A stretch of 64,000 nucleotides of DNA from Charina bottae (Eukaryota > Chordata > Lepidosauria > Squamata > Charinaidae): contig JALMGJ010000003.1 of NCBI GenBank assembly GCA_023362775.1, forward strand, positions 51,314,416 to 51,378,415, in the 5' to 3' direction. Numbering within the stretch: position 1 is the first letter of the stretch; each line of letters starts with the position of its first letter. This document shows, piece after piece, positions 9,869 through 25,400 of the stretch. The notes below the pieces were generated by a model. That model did not search any database. It was given only the letters and a program-made list of their open reading frames with translations, and was not told the DNA's origin. A program made the translations under genes and the position numbers.

Positions 9869-12800
9869 GTAACTGTTCGTGCCAGAGGTTGGGTCTGTGG
9901 GGCCATTCCTTCTGTTTACCATTCAGTGGCTTCTCGACTGGGGGCTGGCTTGCAGCTTTTTATGGATCGCTGCCACAGACAGCAAGAAAGCGGGGTCGGC
10001 TTGGGGGGGGGGGGAGTGGAGCAGACCAGACCAGACAGGGAGGCCAGAAAATGCTTTGGGGATGAGTTATACTTTTGATTAGTTTCTAGAGCAAGGCACG
10101 ATCTTCCTGCCTTTGCAGGGCTGGGGCTTTTCTTTCCCTCTGCCAAGAGCACAGCACAGCATCTGGACCGGTGCCACAGTTGTGCTCTAGAGAGGCTGGA
10201 GCGGTTGGTGGTTAGCTTAGACCCTGACTTGCTTTCCGTGCTGGGGTTTAGTGGTACATTTCTGAAGTGAACTTCGTGCATCTGCACACGTGGCCTCTCT
10301 ATAAATGTTCCTACCATGTCAGAAGGGGGAAGCGCTTCCTAATTCCTTCTAGGTGGCTTCTCTTTACAATGTACTTGTACCTGGACTCTTTTATCTAGTG
10401 CTACCACAGGCTGCAAAACTCTGGGTAAAACTGGCATGCAGCAAAAAGTTGGAGCTATCTGTCTCTTTTTACTGCCACCTATTTTACTGTTATTCAGATT
10501 TTGCTGCTCAGATGCTGTAGCCCTCGTTTCACTATAATTCTGCTGCTGAACAGGCAGTGGACAAGACTGCGCCATTTTTTACTTTTGGAGCTAAAAGTAC
10601 ACAAAGTAAGATCCGCTGAAGAATGGGAGTTGTTTCTGAGTAAATACAGACCAGATTGTACTAGTAATCTATGAGCCCTGAGATAGTCAGTCTGCCTCTA
10701 CACTTGAAATCTTTCAGTTTACTTTTCTTTTAATTGTGAAACTACCTGAGTAAACACTTCTTTTCTCTTCCTTTTTCTTCTTTTCTGATATTTTGAGAAC
10801 CTGTGGGTGGATCGGCGGGGAAAACCTGCATGAGTAGATACTTCCGGGCTGCAGTGTGTGTCAGGGTTTACTTGTAGTCCCTGAAGCATGTGGCAACATG
10901 CGCCTCCTAAGGTCAGAGTATTTTCTACCTTGGTGAAGCAAATTATTGTCCCAGCATGTTCCTCTTCAGATTTACAAAATTAATACTAGATTCTTAAAGT
11001 GCAGCTATAATGAATCTCCCCTTATAAAGCTTTGGTGAGTACTGCACTGTTCTTGTACCCATGATCTTACCCCCACCCAAAATCTCTTAGAAAACTCCTT
11101 GGACAAAAAGATCTGATTTTCTGCACTGATAGTTGTGTAAGGATAGTTTCCATCCATCCTGCTGTGATGGTGACTTCATAGGGTGGTTATGAGCTTAATT
11201 AGAACGTGGAGAGAAAATTCACTTGTATTGCTTTAAGACAGGGAATACAATTAAAAACATGATTATACATTATAGAGCAAACTGCTCTAACTCTGATTTT
11301 GTTGTCATTGTAGAACATAAGTGATATATGTATTTCTAGTTTTTCAATAACGTATGTTTGTACCAACCCATAGTACAATTACATATCATAAAGTTGTACT
11401 GACTCATAATGTGTCTTATCTGATCTTGTTCCAGTGGGGTAAAAGAATGCAACCTTTGTGGCTTATAAACCATGGTTTATGGCTTTATGTTAATCATAAA
11501 CCTTATCAGTCATCTACTGAACTGAGGTATCAGGAACGAATCTAGGATTATAATTTACGTTTGGTGCTTTCTACAGCAATTCCTGGTTATTAGGTGAAGT
11601 ATTACATTACCACTGAACTTGGGGAAATTTATATCAGAGGTGTTTGTGTATGGAAAGGATTTATCGTTAGTAAAATAGATTCCCTATCTATTTCTACTCC
11701 ACAGTGAATTGCTATCTCTGGGTTGGAAAGATGATAAGGTGAAGGATTGTTTGCGTTAGGCCCACTCAAGTTTGATTTTGGGGTGGGAAAGAAGGGAATC
11801 CCCCCCCCATCTTGCATTAGGATATCCTGCCTCTACGATTAAGGTTTAACAAGATACCATAACAATAAGATTTGTAAAAGAAAGGATCAGAGTGGATCGG
11901 AAGGAAAAAGAAGGATTTGTAAACTTTCCCAGTTCTGATGGAGTATAGAGAGTGATCTGCTGTGTGCATATCATGCCACCGCAGAATCCCTGGTTTTGTT
12001 AGAGCTACGTTCAAATTCCCGCATGCTGTGGTTGTGCTGCATGGAGAAGTACTGGCACCTGTGGTGCTCTTCAGAAACAGAGGCATCTCTTCTGGAGCCA
12101 GCTCTGTTGTTTCAGCTGTGTTTCAACCCATAATACCATAATTCTCCTCAGGAATACAATCCCTCTGGGATGCCTTGTTGCAGTGTTGTGACCTGGCAAA
12201 GGCTTCTGTTTTCATTGGGCCATCTCTGTGGATCCTCAAAGAGAATTCAGAAATAAAGGAGCACCTGGTTTTCAATAAAGAACCATAAACAGTGCTGTGT
12301 GTTTGGGCCGTTGTTTGGTTTTCCTTTTTAAAGCATGTGGATATTGTGCCCATGCTGCAGACACAATGCTGTTTATTTAATCTCTGCTGCCATTGGTTAC
12401 AGCCATAACTCCGCGTGGCATTTTAGGTGAAGATCAGTGGGTTTCATTTATCTTTCTGGTATGGCAGTGTTAATTGCAGATAGATTCCAGTTTCAACTAG
12501 ACTCTTTGGCTTGGTTGGTTGTATCGTGCAGCTGGCTGCTCTAGGACAATCGGAACAACTGAAGTATCCCCTAGATGCTTTACATCACACTGTTTAATGT
12601 GGAAATAATGGAGTTGACTACGAGGGGTTATTCAGGGGAGACTATTTGGTATTTAATAAGTTGGATGCAATTATACAGAATTCAATAACATCTCAGGACA
12701 AGGCTCAATTGTGTTGCTTTCTCATTAAAGACATCAGCATGTCTCTTTCAGCATAATGGAACTTCTGTCTAAGTTTGTCTGTTTCCCTGGATTTTCTGAT

Positions 12801-13353
12801 CTCTGATGCTATTTTAGGATAACACCAGGTAACGTACATGTTCCTCATGCTAAGCGAGTCCATTAAGTTCATCAAGCCGTTCAAACTAGTACACAAATGT
12901 GCAAGGGCTATAATTCCCAGAGTTTGCTGTCAGTTCTGGGAAAGGTAGTCCCAGCACATTTGGAGGACATTTTTTAATACAGGAAGAAATAAATGGTTAC
13001 AACAAGGTTCTGGGCTTTGACTTGTGGGAGTTGATTTCTGGTGCCAAATGTTATGGTTGCAAAATATGCCATGGTATTTTAGGTGCCCTTTTCCCTTACA
13101 TTCTCCTACCCTCACCACACAACTTTAAATTACATGTAGCTTCCAGCATATTAATGGCAAAAGTTAGAGAGAAAAGCAAGGGCAGTTGTCATTAAGATCG
13201 ATTGGACTTAGAGTACTCAACAAGCAGACTATCAGGAACTTTCCAGATCAGTTTTGGACTTAAACTCACACCAACCCTAGCAAGAATGGCTAATGGTAAG
13301 TAGGAAATACAGTTCAGGAGTTCTGGATGTTACCAGTTTAACTAATAAATAAA

Positions 13354-13429
<76 letters not shown>

Positions 13430-16400
13430 AACAACTAGTACTGGAGTAATGCAATGAAGACCCCCTGCTTACTAATAGGAGGCAGTTGGACATCATTATT
13501 TTCCTCGCTACAAGGATTTCAGTCTTCCCTTGTCATGCTTCTGTTCTGCTTCCCTTATTTATATTAGTATTAGCTCCAATATGCTAATGACTAAGCTATA
13601 ACTGTGATACAGTGGATATTCAGATGAGGCCTGGGAAGACTTTAATTCAGTTCCAGCCTGAGTGACAGAGTTACCTTTTTACTTGGTGCTATAGTTCAAT
13701 GTTAGCACTGCAACTGAAAATTGCCTTTCCTCTTTTTTGTCTATTTTAGGAAAAAAACAGAGACTTTGGTGCCCTTCGAGCAATGTTTCAAAATGATTCC
13801 AATTTTTCTAGTATGCTCCTGGGGTCTGCAAAGAAGTCTCCTGCCAAATTCATTGCACAGCAAAATATTGATGGCCGCTCTGTATCCTGCCCAACACCAA
13901 AACCCTTGAACCAAAGGCAAGTTCCAGATCCTGAACAGCTAACCAAGCAGTTCAGTTACACATCACAGAAATCGGAAATCATACGAGTCAAGCCTGTGGT
14001 GTTCCCAAAGGTCAAGTTTCATGACTTGTCTGAAGTAGGGAAGAAGAAGAAAGATAGGGAAGACTCAAACTTCTCTGGGGCCATTTCCAAAAGGGCTTCA
14101 TCAGTGGAAGAATCACAGAAACCACATCCGGGACCTTGTCTTTCTCCTCAAGAGTCTGAGGGAGCAAGCAGTTCTTTTCGCGACAGGCTGCACATTTGGG
14201 AAAGTGCTTTAACACAGGGTGACCAGAAATGTAGTGCAACACCATCACAGTGTACGAAAAGGACAACTTCTCTTGCACGCCCACAAATTGTTAATATTGC
14301 TACTTCGACAGAGGACAAAGCGAAAATGGCTGAATGCAAGCAAGGGATGGTCCTTGATGTGTCAAAGCTGCCATCCTGCCTACATAGTGAATCTGTTCCA
14401 CTTCCTACAACATCACCTCCGGTTCCTCCAAGAAGTCATACAAGCCTAGAAAAAATGGTTGCTGGTTTTTCTCCAAGTAGTTTGAACAATTTGAACAGAC
14501 TAAGCAAGGTCTCAAATGGTAAACCTCTTGCTTTAATACGTTTTCCTTTTCCGATACTAAGCCAGTTATATTTGCTTCAGATAGGTGTAAGAAGAGCAAT
14601 TTGAAAGGTTATAGCCAGAGCACAGGCAAAAGTGAACAGTTTACAGCTGCTTCCTGGACTTTTAGAATTATAGTATCATATATCCATCAGTGATAACTTT
14701 CTTTTGAAGTTGTAAGCTGGGGACAGTACGGATAGTTTTCCTTTTATGTTGTTTAAGAAATCTGGGAAATTGAAGATGTTTTGGTCATGCTTGTCTCCCT
14801 ACTTACAAATGTGAGAGAGTCTAATACAAGTAGGGTCTGTTGAGATTATTTGTATTATTAAGCTATTAAAATAGATATTCGCTCTCATCACAATTGGGGA
14901 ATGGCCAATAACATTTTATTGGCTATAAGACCTGGTATTTATTTATCACATTTATATCCCGCCCATCTCCCTCACAAGGATTAAAGTTTGGGTGGTGGTA
15001 GAAGGTGATGGTAGATGAAGGTCCATATCACACCAGCCAGCATAGAAGGTATTCCCCTTCTTGTTAGAATTCCAATTTTTAAACTGGTGTAACTTTCAAT
15101 TCTGTTTGGGGGTATTTGAGGGACCAAAACTCATAGAGCTTTTTCCAACACATCTTCAAGTCAACTTGCGACATAGGCTCTGACAATGGGGCAGCTAATG
15201 CAACAGTGAACTCCATGCTCTGTTTCACAGACTACAGCCTAATACTTATGGGAGATAGATAAAAATTAAGCTTTCTGACTGTGTTATTTCCCTACTGCTT
15301 GGTTAAAGCCTTGAAGTGATGGCACCCAACTAGTTACTAATCAGCATATGCTCTTCATAAATATTAAGCAATGTGCCTGCTCTTATAGTAACCATGGAGA
15401 AAGAATGTTGTGGCTCCCCAGGCAAGCATACAAAACTTGCTGTTGTGGCTGCTGAAATGAATTTTCACAAACTCAGAAGGAGAAACCTACTGTCAGAAGG
15501 CTCCAAGCTTGACAGTCTTCACAAAAGCTAGGACCAAAGCCAACACTGAAGGAGATTAACATTTAGTTGTTGTTTTTCTGACTGGAAAAAGTTGCCTTAC
15601 AGGAACTTAATGTTAAATGGCAGTTTTGCCAACTTACAATGAATGCAGGTGATTCATATGATAAGATTTTGAGTGTAGGTTCAGTTCTGAATCACAGGTT
15701 TTTCCAAATTTTTATGAGCATAGTATACAATGTGGCTGTGATAGAATAAAAACATCAAAAAAATTCTGCAAGATCATGCCAGTCCCATCTTAGCAGCTGT
15801 TTGTTTTCCAGTCTGCATGCAGGAGAGATGCACCATTACTGTACATCCTCTTCGTCATTTTCCTCAGCAAAAGAATATTGAGAGACTGGTTTGATTTTGA
15901 AAGGTGGCATACAGGTTCTTAAAATCAGTAACTCCATAGCTATCATGGCTTTTGGTTGCTGATGGCCTTATCCACCATGAATTTGTCCAATACCTTTTGG
16001 TTCCTTAGATCAACTACATAATTGTGTGAAGAATTATTGTATTTGTCCTGACTTTCCATCCTGCAGCTTCATTGGATAACCTTAGATTCTATTGTTATGA
16101 GAAACATCCACAGCATGGACAAAATAGAATTTAATTTTACTTAGGAAATGTATATGGCCATCCATCAAAGAACTCTGGGTGGCTAACTTATTTTACTTTG
16201 TTTTTCAAATTTGTATAGCCTCCCACAGTTTCACTGGATGGATGGGTAGCCATATAAGTTTGATAAATAAATAAATTAAAAGAAACTTCTACTATCTTGT
16301 CCATGTTGTGGTTGTTTTTATTTAGTGGTGCCATGCCTTCTTCTCACTTTTTTTTTAATCAAAAAAGTCCTAAATCTAGGGAGGTTGCTCCAGGCCTTGA

Positions 16401-19400
16401 ATGATTTGGGTTGAACCGTTCTCTTTTAATTCTACAATATCCCAAGAATAAATACACCATAAATGTGTATAAACTATTGCCCATGCAAGTCATGCACAGG
16501 TTTTGTTTTTGTTGTTGTTGTTGTGCTTCAAAGTAGATCACTTTAAATTTGCTTGCATTGAACTGCATTTTCTGTTTAACTGTCTGCTGCTCCAGCTTGG
16601 AGAGCTCTTTCTAGATCTCTTAAATTACTTTTTTTGTCTCCGTATACATACGTTAGCCATCTCAATGCTTCTATTTAATCTGAGATTGTTAATGTTAAGC
16701 CACACAAGTTCCAATCCATCTTTTTCAGGGCAGAACAAAATCCTGATGGGAGACTCATTTCATTATGCACCAGTTTCCTTTTCTGATTATTTTGTTACCT
16801 AGAGCAAGTTGCATCACAGAGAGCTCCTGTTTTAGACCATATAGGATGATAATTAGCACAGCCTATAGTTCCTTCTTGCTGCTGCTTGGAAAGTTGTTGC
16901 TGAGCATTTTCTCACAGATAGCTAGGGAAAGTATCAGATATATAGCTTAAATCACTGAAATGCAAGACAATATTTTTTTTTCAGTCCCCAAGGCCTCCAC
17001 TTTATTTATTTGTTCTTGTTGTTTATTCGTTCACTCACTTCCGACTCTTTGTGACCTCATGGACCAGCCCATGCCAGAGCTTCCTGTCGGCTGTCACCAC
17101 CCCCAGCTCCCCCAAGGTCAAGTCCATCACCTCCAGAATATCATCCATCCATCTTGCCCTTGGTCGGCCCCTCTTCCTTTTGCCTTCCATTTTCCCTAGC
17201 ATCAGCATCTTCTCCAGGGTATCCTGTCTTCTCATTATGTGGCCAAAGTACTTCAGTTTTGCCTTTAATATCATTCCCTCAAGTGAGCAGTCTGGCTTTA
17301 TTTCCTGGAGTATGGAGTGGTTTGATCTTCTTGCACTCCAAGGCACTCTCAGAATTTTCCTCCAACACCACAGTTCAAAAGTATCTATCTTCCTTTGTTC
17401 AGCCTTCCTTATGGTCCAGCTCTCATAGCCATAGGTTACTACGGGGAATACCATTGCTTTAACTATGCGGACCTTTGTTGTCAGTGTGATGTTTCTGCTC
17501 TTAACTATTTTATCAAGATTTGTCATTGCTCTCCTCCCAAGAAGTAGACATCTTCTGATTTCCTGGCTTCAGTCAGCATCTGCAGTAATCTTTGCGCCTA
17601 GAAATACAAAGTCTGTCACTGCCTCCACTTTTTCTCCCTCTATTTGCCAGTTATGAATCAAGCTGGTTGCCATAATCTTGGTTTTTTTGAGGTTTAACTG
17701 CAACCCAGCTTTTCTTCTTTCACCTTCGTCATAAGGCTCCTCAGCTGCTCCTCGCTTTCAGCCATCAAAGTGGCATCATCTGAGATTGTTAATGTTTCTT
17801 CCAGCAATTTTAACTCCAGCCCTGGATTCCTCAAGCCAAGCATGTCGCATGATGTGTTCTGTGTACAGGTTGAATAGGTAAGGTGAGAGTATACAACCCT
17901 GCCATACTCCTTTCCCAATCTTAAATCAGTCCGTTGTTCCGTGCTCTGTTCTTACCATTGCTTCTTGGTCATTCTACAGATTCCTCAGGAGGCAGACAAG
18001 ATGACTTGGTATCCCCATACCACCAAGAACTTACCCCAATTTGTTATGATCCACACAGTCAAAGGCTTTAGAATAGTGAATAAAACAGAAATAGATGTTT
18101 TTCTGAAACACTCTGGCTTTATCCAGCGGATATTGGCAATTTGGTCTCTAGTTCCTTTGCCTTTTCTAAACCCAGCTTGTACATCTGGCAATTCTCGCTC
18201 CATGAATTGCTGGAGTCTACCTTGCAGGATCTTGAGCATTACCTTACTGGCATGTGAAATAAGTGCCACTGTTCGATAGTTTGAACATTCTTTAGTGCTT
18301 CCCTTTTTTGGTATGGGGATATACTGTAAGTTGATTTTTTCCAATCTGATGGCCATTCTTGTGTTTTCCAAATTGGAATACTGGGGTGGGTTGCTGTTAC
18401 CTTCCCCAGGGATCGTATTTAGTCTGACCTCTCTGCCATGACCTTCCCGTCTTGGGTGTCCCTTCACAGTTTAGCTCATGGCATCATTGAGATGCTCAAG
18501 CTCCAACACCACGACAAGGTAACAATCTCCTTTGCTGGAGTTTATTTATTTACCACATATATACCCCAGGTTTTCTCAGAAAATGGGCATAGATGGGGAA
18601 GCAACTCTCTTAATTTTATCCCATAACAATTTGTTATAGTTTGGGCTGAGAATGAATGACTGGCCCAAAATCATGGTCTCTGTGTTAAGGGAGTCCTGAA
18701 TCTGGGTCTCCCAATTAAGTCCACTATATTTTAAATTACCTGCCTTGCTGCAGATTAAATGGAAGAATGATTTGCTGCCAATTTTCAGCAGAAAAGTACA
18801 AAAATTAAAATCCAAGTATAATCCTTTAAGGCGAATGTACTTTAAGCTACCCTTCCCCCTCTGAAACTTCATGAGAATCCTGGCCTGCTTTGCTTGAATG
18901 ATATTCTTGCATCACTGCTCACTCATTGCAGTGTTCATCCATCAAAATAAATAAATTGGAAAAAGAAGTATGGCTCCTATGATCAAAAAATTGCCCGTTC
19001 GTGCTGTAACATTCGGATGAGTGATTCTCCCCTTTCCTCAAAAACGCTAGGAATTAGTGTTTTGAATGCTTTAAATGATACCCAGATTGTTACTCTGGTA
19101 CAGATGCTGCGAGTTCTGCAGCCAAACGGCCAGTGCATGTATACATTGGCATGTACCTTTCCTTCATAATTTTAAGAATAGGCAAGGAAGGCGCTGGAAC
19201 TAGAAGAAACCAGTTTATTATTTCATGTGTATGGTTTATTTCATGGATCACAAATTCCACTCTGCTGGTTTTCCACCCCTCCTTTCTCAAGTCTTAAGGT
19301 TGTCTCATTTCTTTGGTACAGAAAGATGGCATGATGGTGAAGATGCCAAGCTTCCAAAAATCAAGCTCCTTCCTCCTATCAAAGAGCTTGGTCCTCCTCC

Positions 19401-22400
19401 AAAGAAACCACCAAGACCTCCTAAGGTAGATCTTGGTGCCTTCCAGAAGAATTTTCCAGGTAGGGTGTTTTGTTTGCGGAATTGCAAAGAAATGGCTAGT
19501 AGGTGCCCAGAACTGCAGTTATTTCTAGCAGGATGAGGTGCTTATTTCAATGTATCCTGATGGGTATTGAAGGATAAGAATGTCATGAATGACTAAAGCT
19601 AAAATCAGTACTAACTACAACCCAATCTTTCATACCTATGTCAAAACAAAGTAATTGTCTTTAATTATGCTTTTTCTTTTCTCTTCTCTTCTCCCCTCTT
19701 GTCCCATCTTCTTCTAGTTTTGGGCTTCTGGATAGTTTGTTTTTCTGTGTTTAAATTTTGAAATAACAAAACGAAGTAGAGAAACCAGTTTAAAAAATAC
19801 AATTGCAACAATGGGCTATTCTCTTAAAAGGTTAAAAGAATTTGTGTTAGTTATAGGAAATGCCTTGCATTATGGGGACTATGTACCTCTGAAAGTATTT
19901 TAATATATTTACATATGTACCATGTATCCAAGGAATCAGAGGATCACAACAGAGGACCATAATAGGCAAGTGAATATATTACACCTGCTTTGCAAAATGA
20001 ACAATGGTAGAATGGTAATCAAATTCTCAAAAGATTAATTTTTGTTCCTGGTACAATGTGTGAACACATATCTTTTCTTCTTAATTCTCCCTTAACCATT
20101 AAAAAAATCTTAGGGAACTTTGCTGCCAAAATACTGTATGTTTGGCATTGCATTAGAATTCTACTCTAAAGGTGAACTTTATCTTAACTTACATAGAATT
20201 AATTTAGTAATCTATAGTAAAAGGTAAAGGTTCCCCCTGCACATTTGTGCAGTCGTGTCCGACTCTAGGGGCCAGTGCTCATCTCCATTTGTTAGCCGAA
20301 GAGCCAGCGCTGTCCGAAGACGCTTCCACGGTCATGTGGCCGGCATGACACGCGCGGAACGCTGTTACCTACCCACCGAAGTGGTACCTATTAATCTACT
20401 TGCATTTGCATGCTTTCGAATTGCTAGGTTGGCAAGAGCTGGGGCGAGTGCGGGAGCTCGCTCCGTCACGCGGGGCTAGGGATTTGAACCTCCGAACTTG
20501 TGATCTTCCAATCAACAAGCCTGGCATCTTACCCGCTGAGCCACCACGCCCCTTCCTTAGTAATCTATAGACCTAAGAAAATAACTATATCATAATTTAA
20601 GTGCCTTACCAAGCTGAAAATATGTCTTCATTTGAAATCACAAAGAACTTTGTGAAATTTTCACTACATCTATTTTTGCTTACTAATAATTAATATTCCT
20701 CTAGGAATTTGTTCACTTAAACTGAAATTTGGGGTTGCTCTTCTTTTGTCCCACAATTCAATAAGTGATGTTCTTGACTGCTCTAAGGCTTTCCCCCTCT
20801 TGCATGTTCTTCAGTCTGTAGTGTCCTGAATCACCATGACTTTCAGTACTAATTGACATCAAGTTTCAAAGAGTGACAAACATCACCCAGTTTTAACCCC
20901 TTTGATCCTATTCAGGCATATAATGAAATTTCTATCTGGACCGTTTTTCTCATAATCTTCCCCAATTTAATTTCAACAATTAGTCTAAAGTCTGGGATAC
21001 ATTTGTGTAAAACAAAGGACCTCTGGAAGTCTTAGTGAAAATGGATCTATTCAAGAAACACACTGGTAAATTTAACTTCTTTGTTATATTGTATGGTTGC
21101 AGTAATTATTTCCTTTAAATGTTTGTTTTCAGATGATGCAGATGATGCATACTTAACTCCTGAAATGTAAGTGAATTATCTCTTTACTGCCAAGGAATTC
21201 AAACCAGGGCAAAATCCAGATTTCTTTTATGTGTATGTTTTGCCTGTAGTTTTGGGTTTCTGTGAGTAGCAAAACTAAGCTGCCTTTTGTAAAATGAACA
21301 TTTTAAGTGTTTTGTGGGTACATATATACAATCGTAGAAATGAGATTCAGAAACTGCCTACGTGTGTATGTGTCCCACCCACAGCTTTATATGTATGTAT
21401 GCCACAGCTGGTAGGTTTGGGAGAGGGAAGGGAAGTTGAGGTGGACAGACAAACTCCATAAACACCTAAGTACATCCCATCATTACCGGCCTTCTAGGGT
21501 GGACATGATTACAGCAGCGTTCTTTGCATTAAAACACAGAACAGGAATACATTTATGGGTGCTATATCTCTGCTTTATAAAACATACTGTAATTTAAAAG
21601 AAGATTTGCTTCAGGAAGTATTCCTAGTGTTTTACCTTTCATTACCGTTTGCAAAAATCATTAATGCAAAGCACTGTTATGAACGACTGGCTTTATCTTG
21701 CATTTCCCTGCTCACTGCAGGGATGGTAGCAACTGGAACAATCCATCAATCACAACTAGCTTTCTTGACTGGTATCATAATTTTTGAGCAGCAGGCCTCA
21801 ATGTAATACCATTAGTTTGACTGGAAAATAGCAAGCCTGTATCCCAGTCTAATCTATTTCATAGGCTAGATCTTCCTCCCTTCCTGCTTTACACTCAGAA
21901 CAAAAGAGGAGGAGAATTAGGTACACTGCCTTGGAAGAAAGGCAGAATGTAAGTGTAATAAACAAATCATCACTAGCTGGGCTTAAACCAGGGATGGAAA
22001 TGTTTTTCATAGACAAATATGAAATGGTAATGCAGGTATTTGGCAAAATATTTCCTTGTTGTGGTTTTTTTCTTAAATATTACAAAATTACTACTTCTAT
22101 TTGGACTTAATCCCTTTTGTACCAAGCTGCCTTTTGCTGGTACTCCTTTGAGCATGAGGTATGCATGGTCTGTGCATGTGAAATAATGTGCTGCTTTTCC
22201 TTTCTCTCCAACAAGAGAAACTATTTCTCCTTCATTCTCTCTGGCTTGAAATTTCTGAAGTTCTATAAACTGAGGACTGCAAATACTTGCATCAGCTTGA
22301 TCCCAAAATGCTTAATCCATAGTTATTGTTATCAGTAAATTTCAACAGCAGATGTGAATTTGTTTGCGTGTCTGCAGCGAATGTAGGGTTAAGATATATA

Positions 22401-25400
22401 AATTGTTGTCTGGTAGGTTCTGTTTAGACAGCTTTCTGAACATGGCTTGTGTTTCTGGACCTTTCTTGCTATGAACATATGTGCCTTGGGTATCTGGTAC
22501 TGTGATAAGCAGACAAATGTGTCAGCACCAATTAAGACTGCTCATATCAGTGCAGCAAGACGTGTATTATAAGCTGGTGAGTAAACTTCAGAAAAATGAC
22601 TTAACTGCATGAAGCTATTGCTTCTGTAAGGTTGAGCAGAAATTGTCCCAATGATGATTGGATGAGTGAGAGTCACTCCCAAGTCAACATTTAGCAGTTA
22701 ATCAGTTTTTCTAGATGTACAAATCGCAGCTTAGTGGGGTTTTTTTTTAGGTAGCATTCTTAATTTATACTTCAGCTTTATGGTCATATCAATAACAAAA
22801 AATACCTTTTAAAACAAATTGGCAAGCACTGGATGGCCCATTACCTTTTTTTTTTTTTTTTTTGGTGGTATTTGATTGTACACCTGGCATCCTGAGGTTT
22901 CCAGTCCACTTTGACATATGTTGGGTACATTATAATGCTTAATAACAACAAAGACGATTTGGCCATGCTCATCCAGCAATAAACTAGCTGAGTCACATGC
23001 TTCAGCTCCTGTCAAGTCTAGTTTTAGCATTCATGGAGGGATCAACATACACTTTCATTACTTGTGGATGGGTAAAATGCCATTTTTTCATTGCCTGTGC
23101 TTGGTTTTAGATTTTTTGTCTGCTTTTTTTTTTTGGTACCTTTGAGTCAGTGTTGATTCCTGGTGACTGCTTGGACCAGTCCCTGCAGTTTTCTTGCCAA
23201 GATTTTGAAGTGGATTGCCACTGCCTCCTTCCTAGGGCTGAGAGAGAGTGACTGGCCCAAGGTCACCCAGCTGGCTTTGTGCCTAGGGCAGGGCTAGAAC
23301 TGATGGTCTTCTGGTTTCTAGCCTGGTGCCTTAACCACTACACCAAACTGGCTCAGTGGGTGCTGGGTATTAGATAGATGAGATGCTGGGTATTAGGTGA
23401 TTTATTTATTCTAGTTGTTTAAAACCCTATATTAAATTCTATATGATCTGTTGCTGATTGGTTAGCATATGTTGACCACATAGCTGTTGTCTAGGATCTG
23501 GAGAACTCAGCGTATCTCCATTCAACTAGAGCTGGCAATCTCAGTCTTTGATGTCCGTGTTTCTCCTGAACTGATTCACAAAGAATCTACTGAATTATTA
23601 GTCAATTGCTCTCCTCCTGTGTCCATATGCTTCATATTCTGCATACAGTTTTTGCAACACATTGTAAAAAGAGGTGTCAGTTTATCAATTCAATTTGTAT
23701 AATCAAATCAATTTGATTCAAATCAGTGATTTGAACTGTATTTCCAAAGGGAATGGTTAAATCAAATTGATTTAAGTATCTGAATGAGACAGTTGAATTG
23801 AGTCATTCCAATTAATGTTGACTTGATACAGGAAGAAAGTTGTGTATCCATATACAAAATACCATTGATACATGGGTTCTCTTTGGAAGCATTTGGTTTG
23901 ACAATTTGACCCAAATTAATGATCTGATTTGGAAAGTTGATTTGACATTTGATCAAATTGCCTTTAAATTGAATTTCTGAACTGACTGTTTGCATAGCCC
24001 TAATAAGCACTGCAATTTCTCAAAAGTGTAGGCAACTTTCATTGTTGCAAAATACTTGAAAACTTGTCAGATCTTTTTCATGTTCTTTTGAGGATTCTCA
24101 GTGCTGCAGAAGCTACAGGGTGGTGATCCAGCAGCACTAGAGGTCCTGTTGTGTTGCTATCTTACTTTTATGAGTAAGTTTCCATGCAACACTGAAAAGC
24201 AGTACATAGTATAAACCACACAGAAGGCTTCTTGGCTAGTAGAACCATTACCTGGTAAACTTCTATTTATGAAGAGAAGCAGGACTGGTTCCAACCAATG
24301 AGTGTATACATCTACACCTCTGAGATGAAGGCAACATAAATATTCAAATGCTTTCATTGTTTTCAAAGTTCTTTTTCGTAATATGATAATGGTACGGTAT
24401 CTTCCTTTATTCTCAGTACTGAAATGGAAGATTTGAACACCTATGAAGAAACCATATACTACCAGAAACAGCAAGTGAACTGTCCTAATTCTACTCAACA
24501 GCCTATACATTGTGAGTTTTATCTGTTGTTTCACTTATGCATGCTGTTTGGTGTACATTGCTCATTAGATGTGCAACTACTCCCAAGGCTCATTAGCTTG
24601 CAACTTGAAGGAATTTGGTGATTAATACTGCAGCAAGTAATAATCAATGGGCATTGTGGCTCAGCGGGTAAGACGCCAGGCTTGTCGATCGGAAGATCGC
24701 AAGTTCGGAGGTTCGAATCCCTAGTCCCGTATGACAGAGTGAGCTCCCACACTCGCCCCAGCTCTTGCCAACCTAGCAATTCGAAAGCATGCAAATGCAA
24801 GTAGATGAATAGGTACCACTTCGGTAGGTAGGCAACAGCATTCCACGTGCGTCATGCCAGCCACATGACCGTGGAAGCGTCTTCAGACAACGCTGGCTCT
24901 TCGGCTAACAAACATAGATGAGCACTGGCCCCTAGAGTCGGACACGACTGCACAAATGTGCGAGGGGAACCTTTACCTTTTTAAAGTATTAATACTTTGA
25001 GAATTTAAGTAGCAGATGCAGGAAAAATGCTAGGAAGGAAAAAAAATGTGAGAAATTTGTTGACAGTTAAACTTTTGCATCCAATAGAATATATGTAGTT
25101 CAGGGTTGAACTGTGGAGTCCTTGGTGCTCTCTGAGCTTGGCTGTTTGCTTGCAGACGTTTCATTGCGTGACTGACTAGTGTTAAATAAAATCACCAGTC
25201 CCCTCACTAAGTAACATGATCAGTGCACTGATGATGTCACCTAGTTGGGTAATGAAACATCTGCAAGCAAACGACCAAACTCAGAGCACCAAGGACTCCA
25301 CAGACTTTTGAATGGTGGTTCGTTGGGTATGATTTTGTTTTCCCTTTCTTTGCTGTAACTGTCATTTTGGCTTTTATATCCTTTCCTGGTTATGCTTCAA

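Noticed and set aside
14012..14599. Open frames antisense to FYB2 exon 2
   Set aside because: The + strand frame matches FYB2 and has matching splice phases; the opposite frames are shadows.
14519..14604. Extension of FYB2 exon 2 to the stop at 14602-14604
   Set aside because: A good GTAAAC donor at 14519 with correct phase to exon 3 exists, and the extension ([18 protein letters not shown]) is hydrophobic and unlike the family. Intron retention remains possible.
24650..24732. tRNA gene
   Set aside because: It has A and B boxes but continues into the SINE body and tail shared with 20218 and 59420. It is a SINE head.
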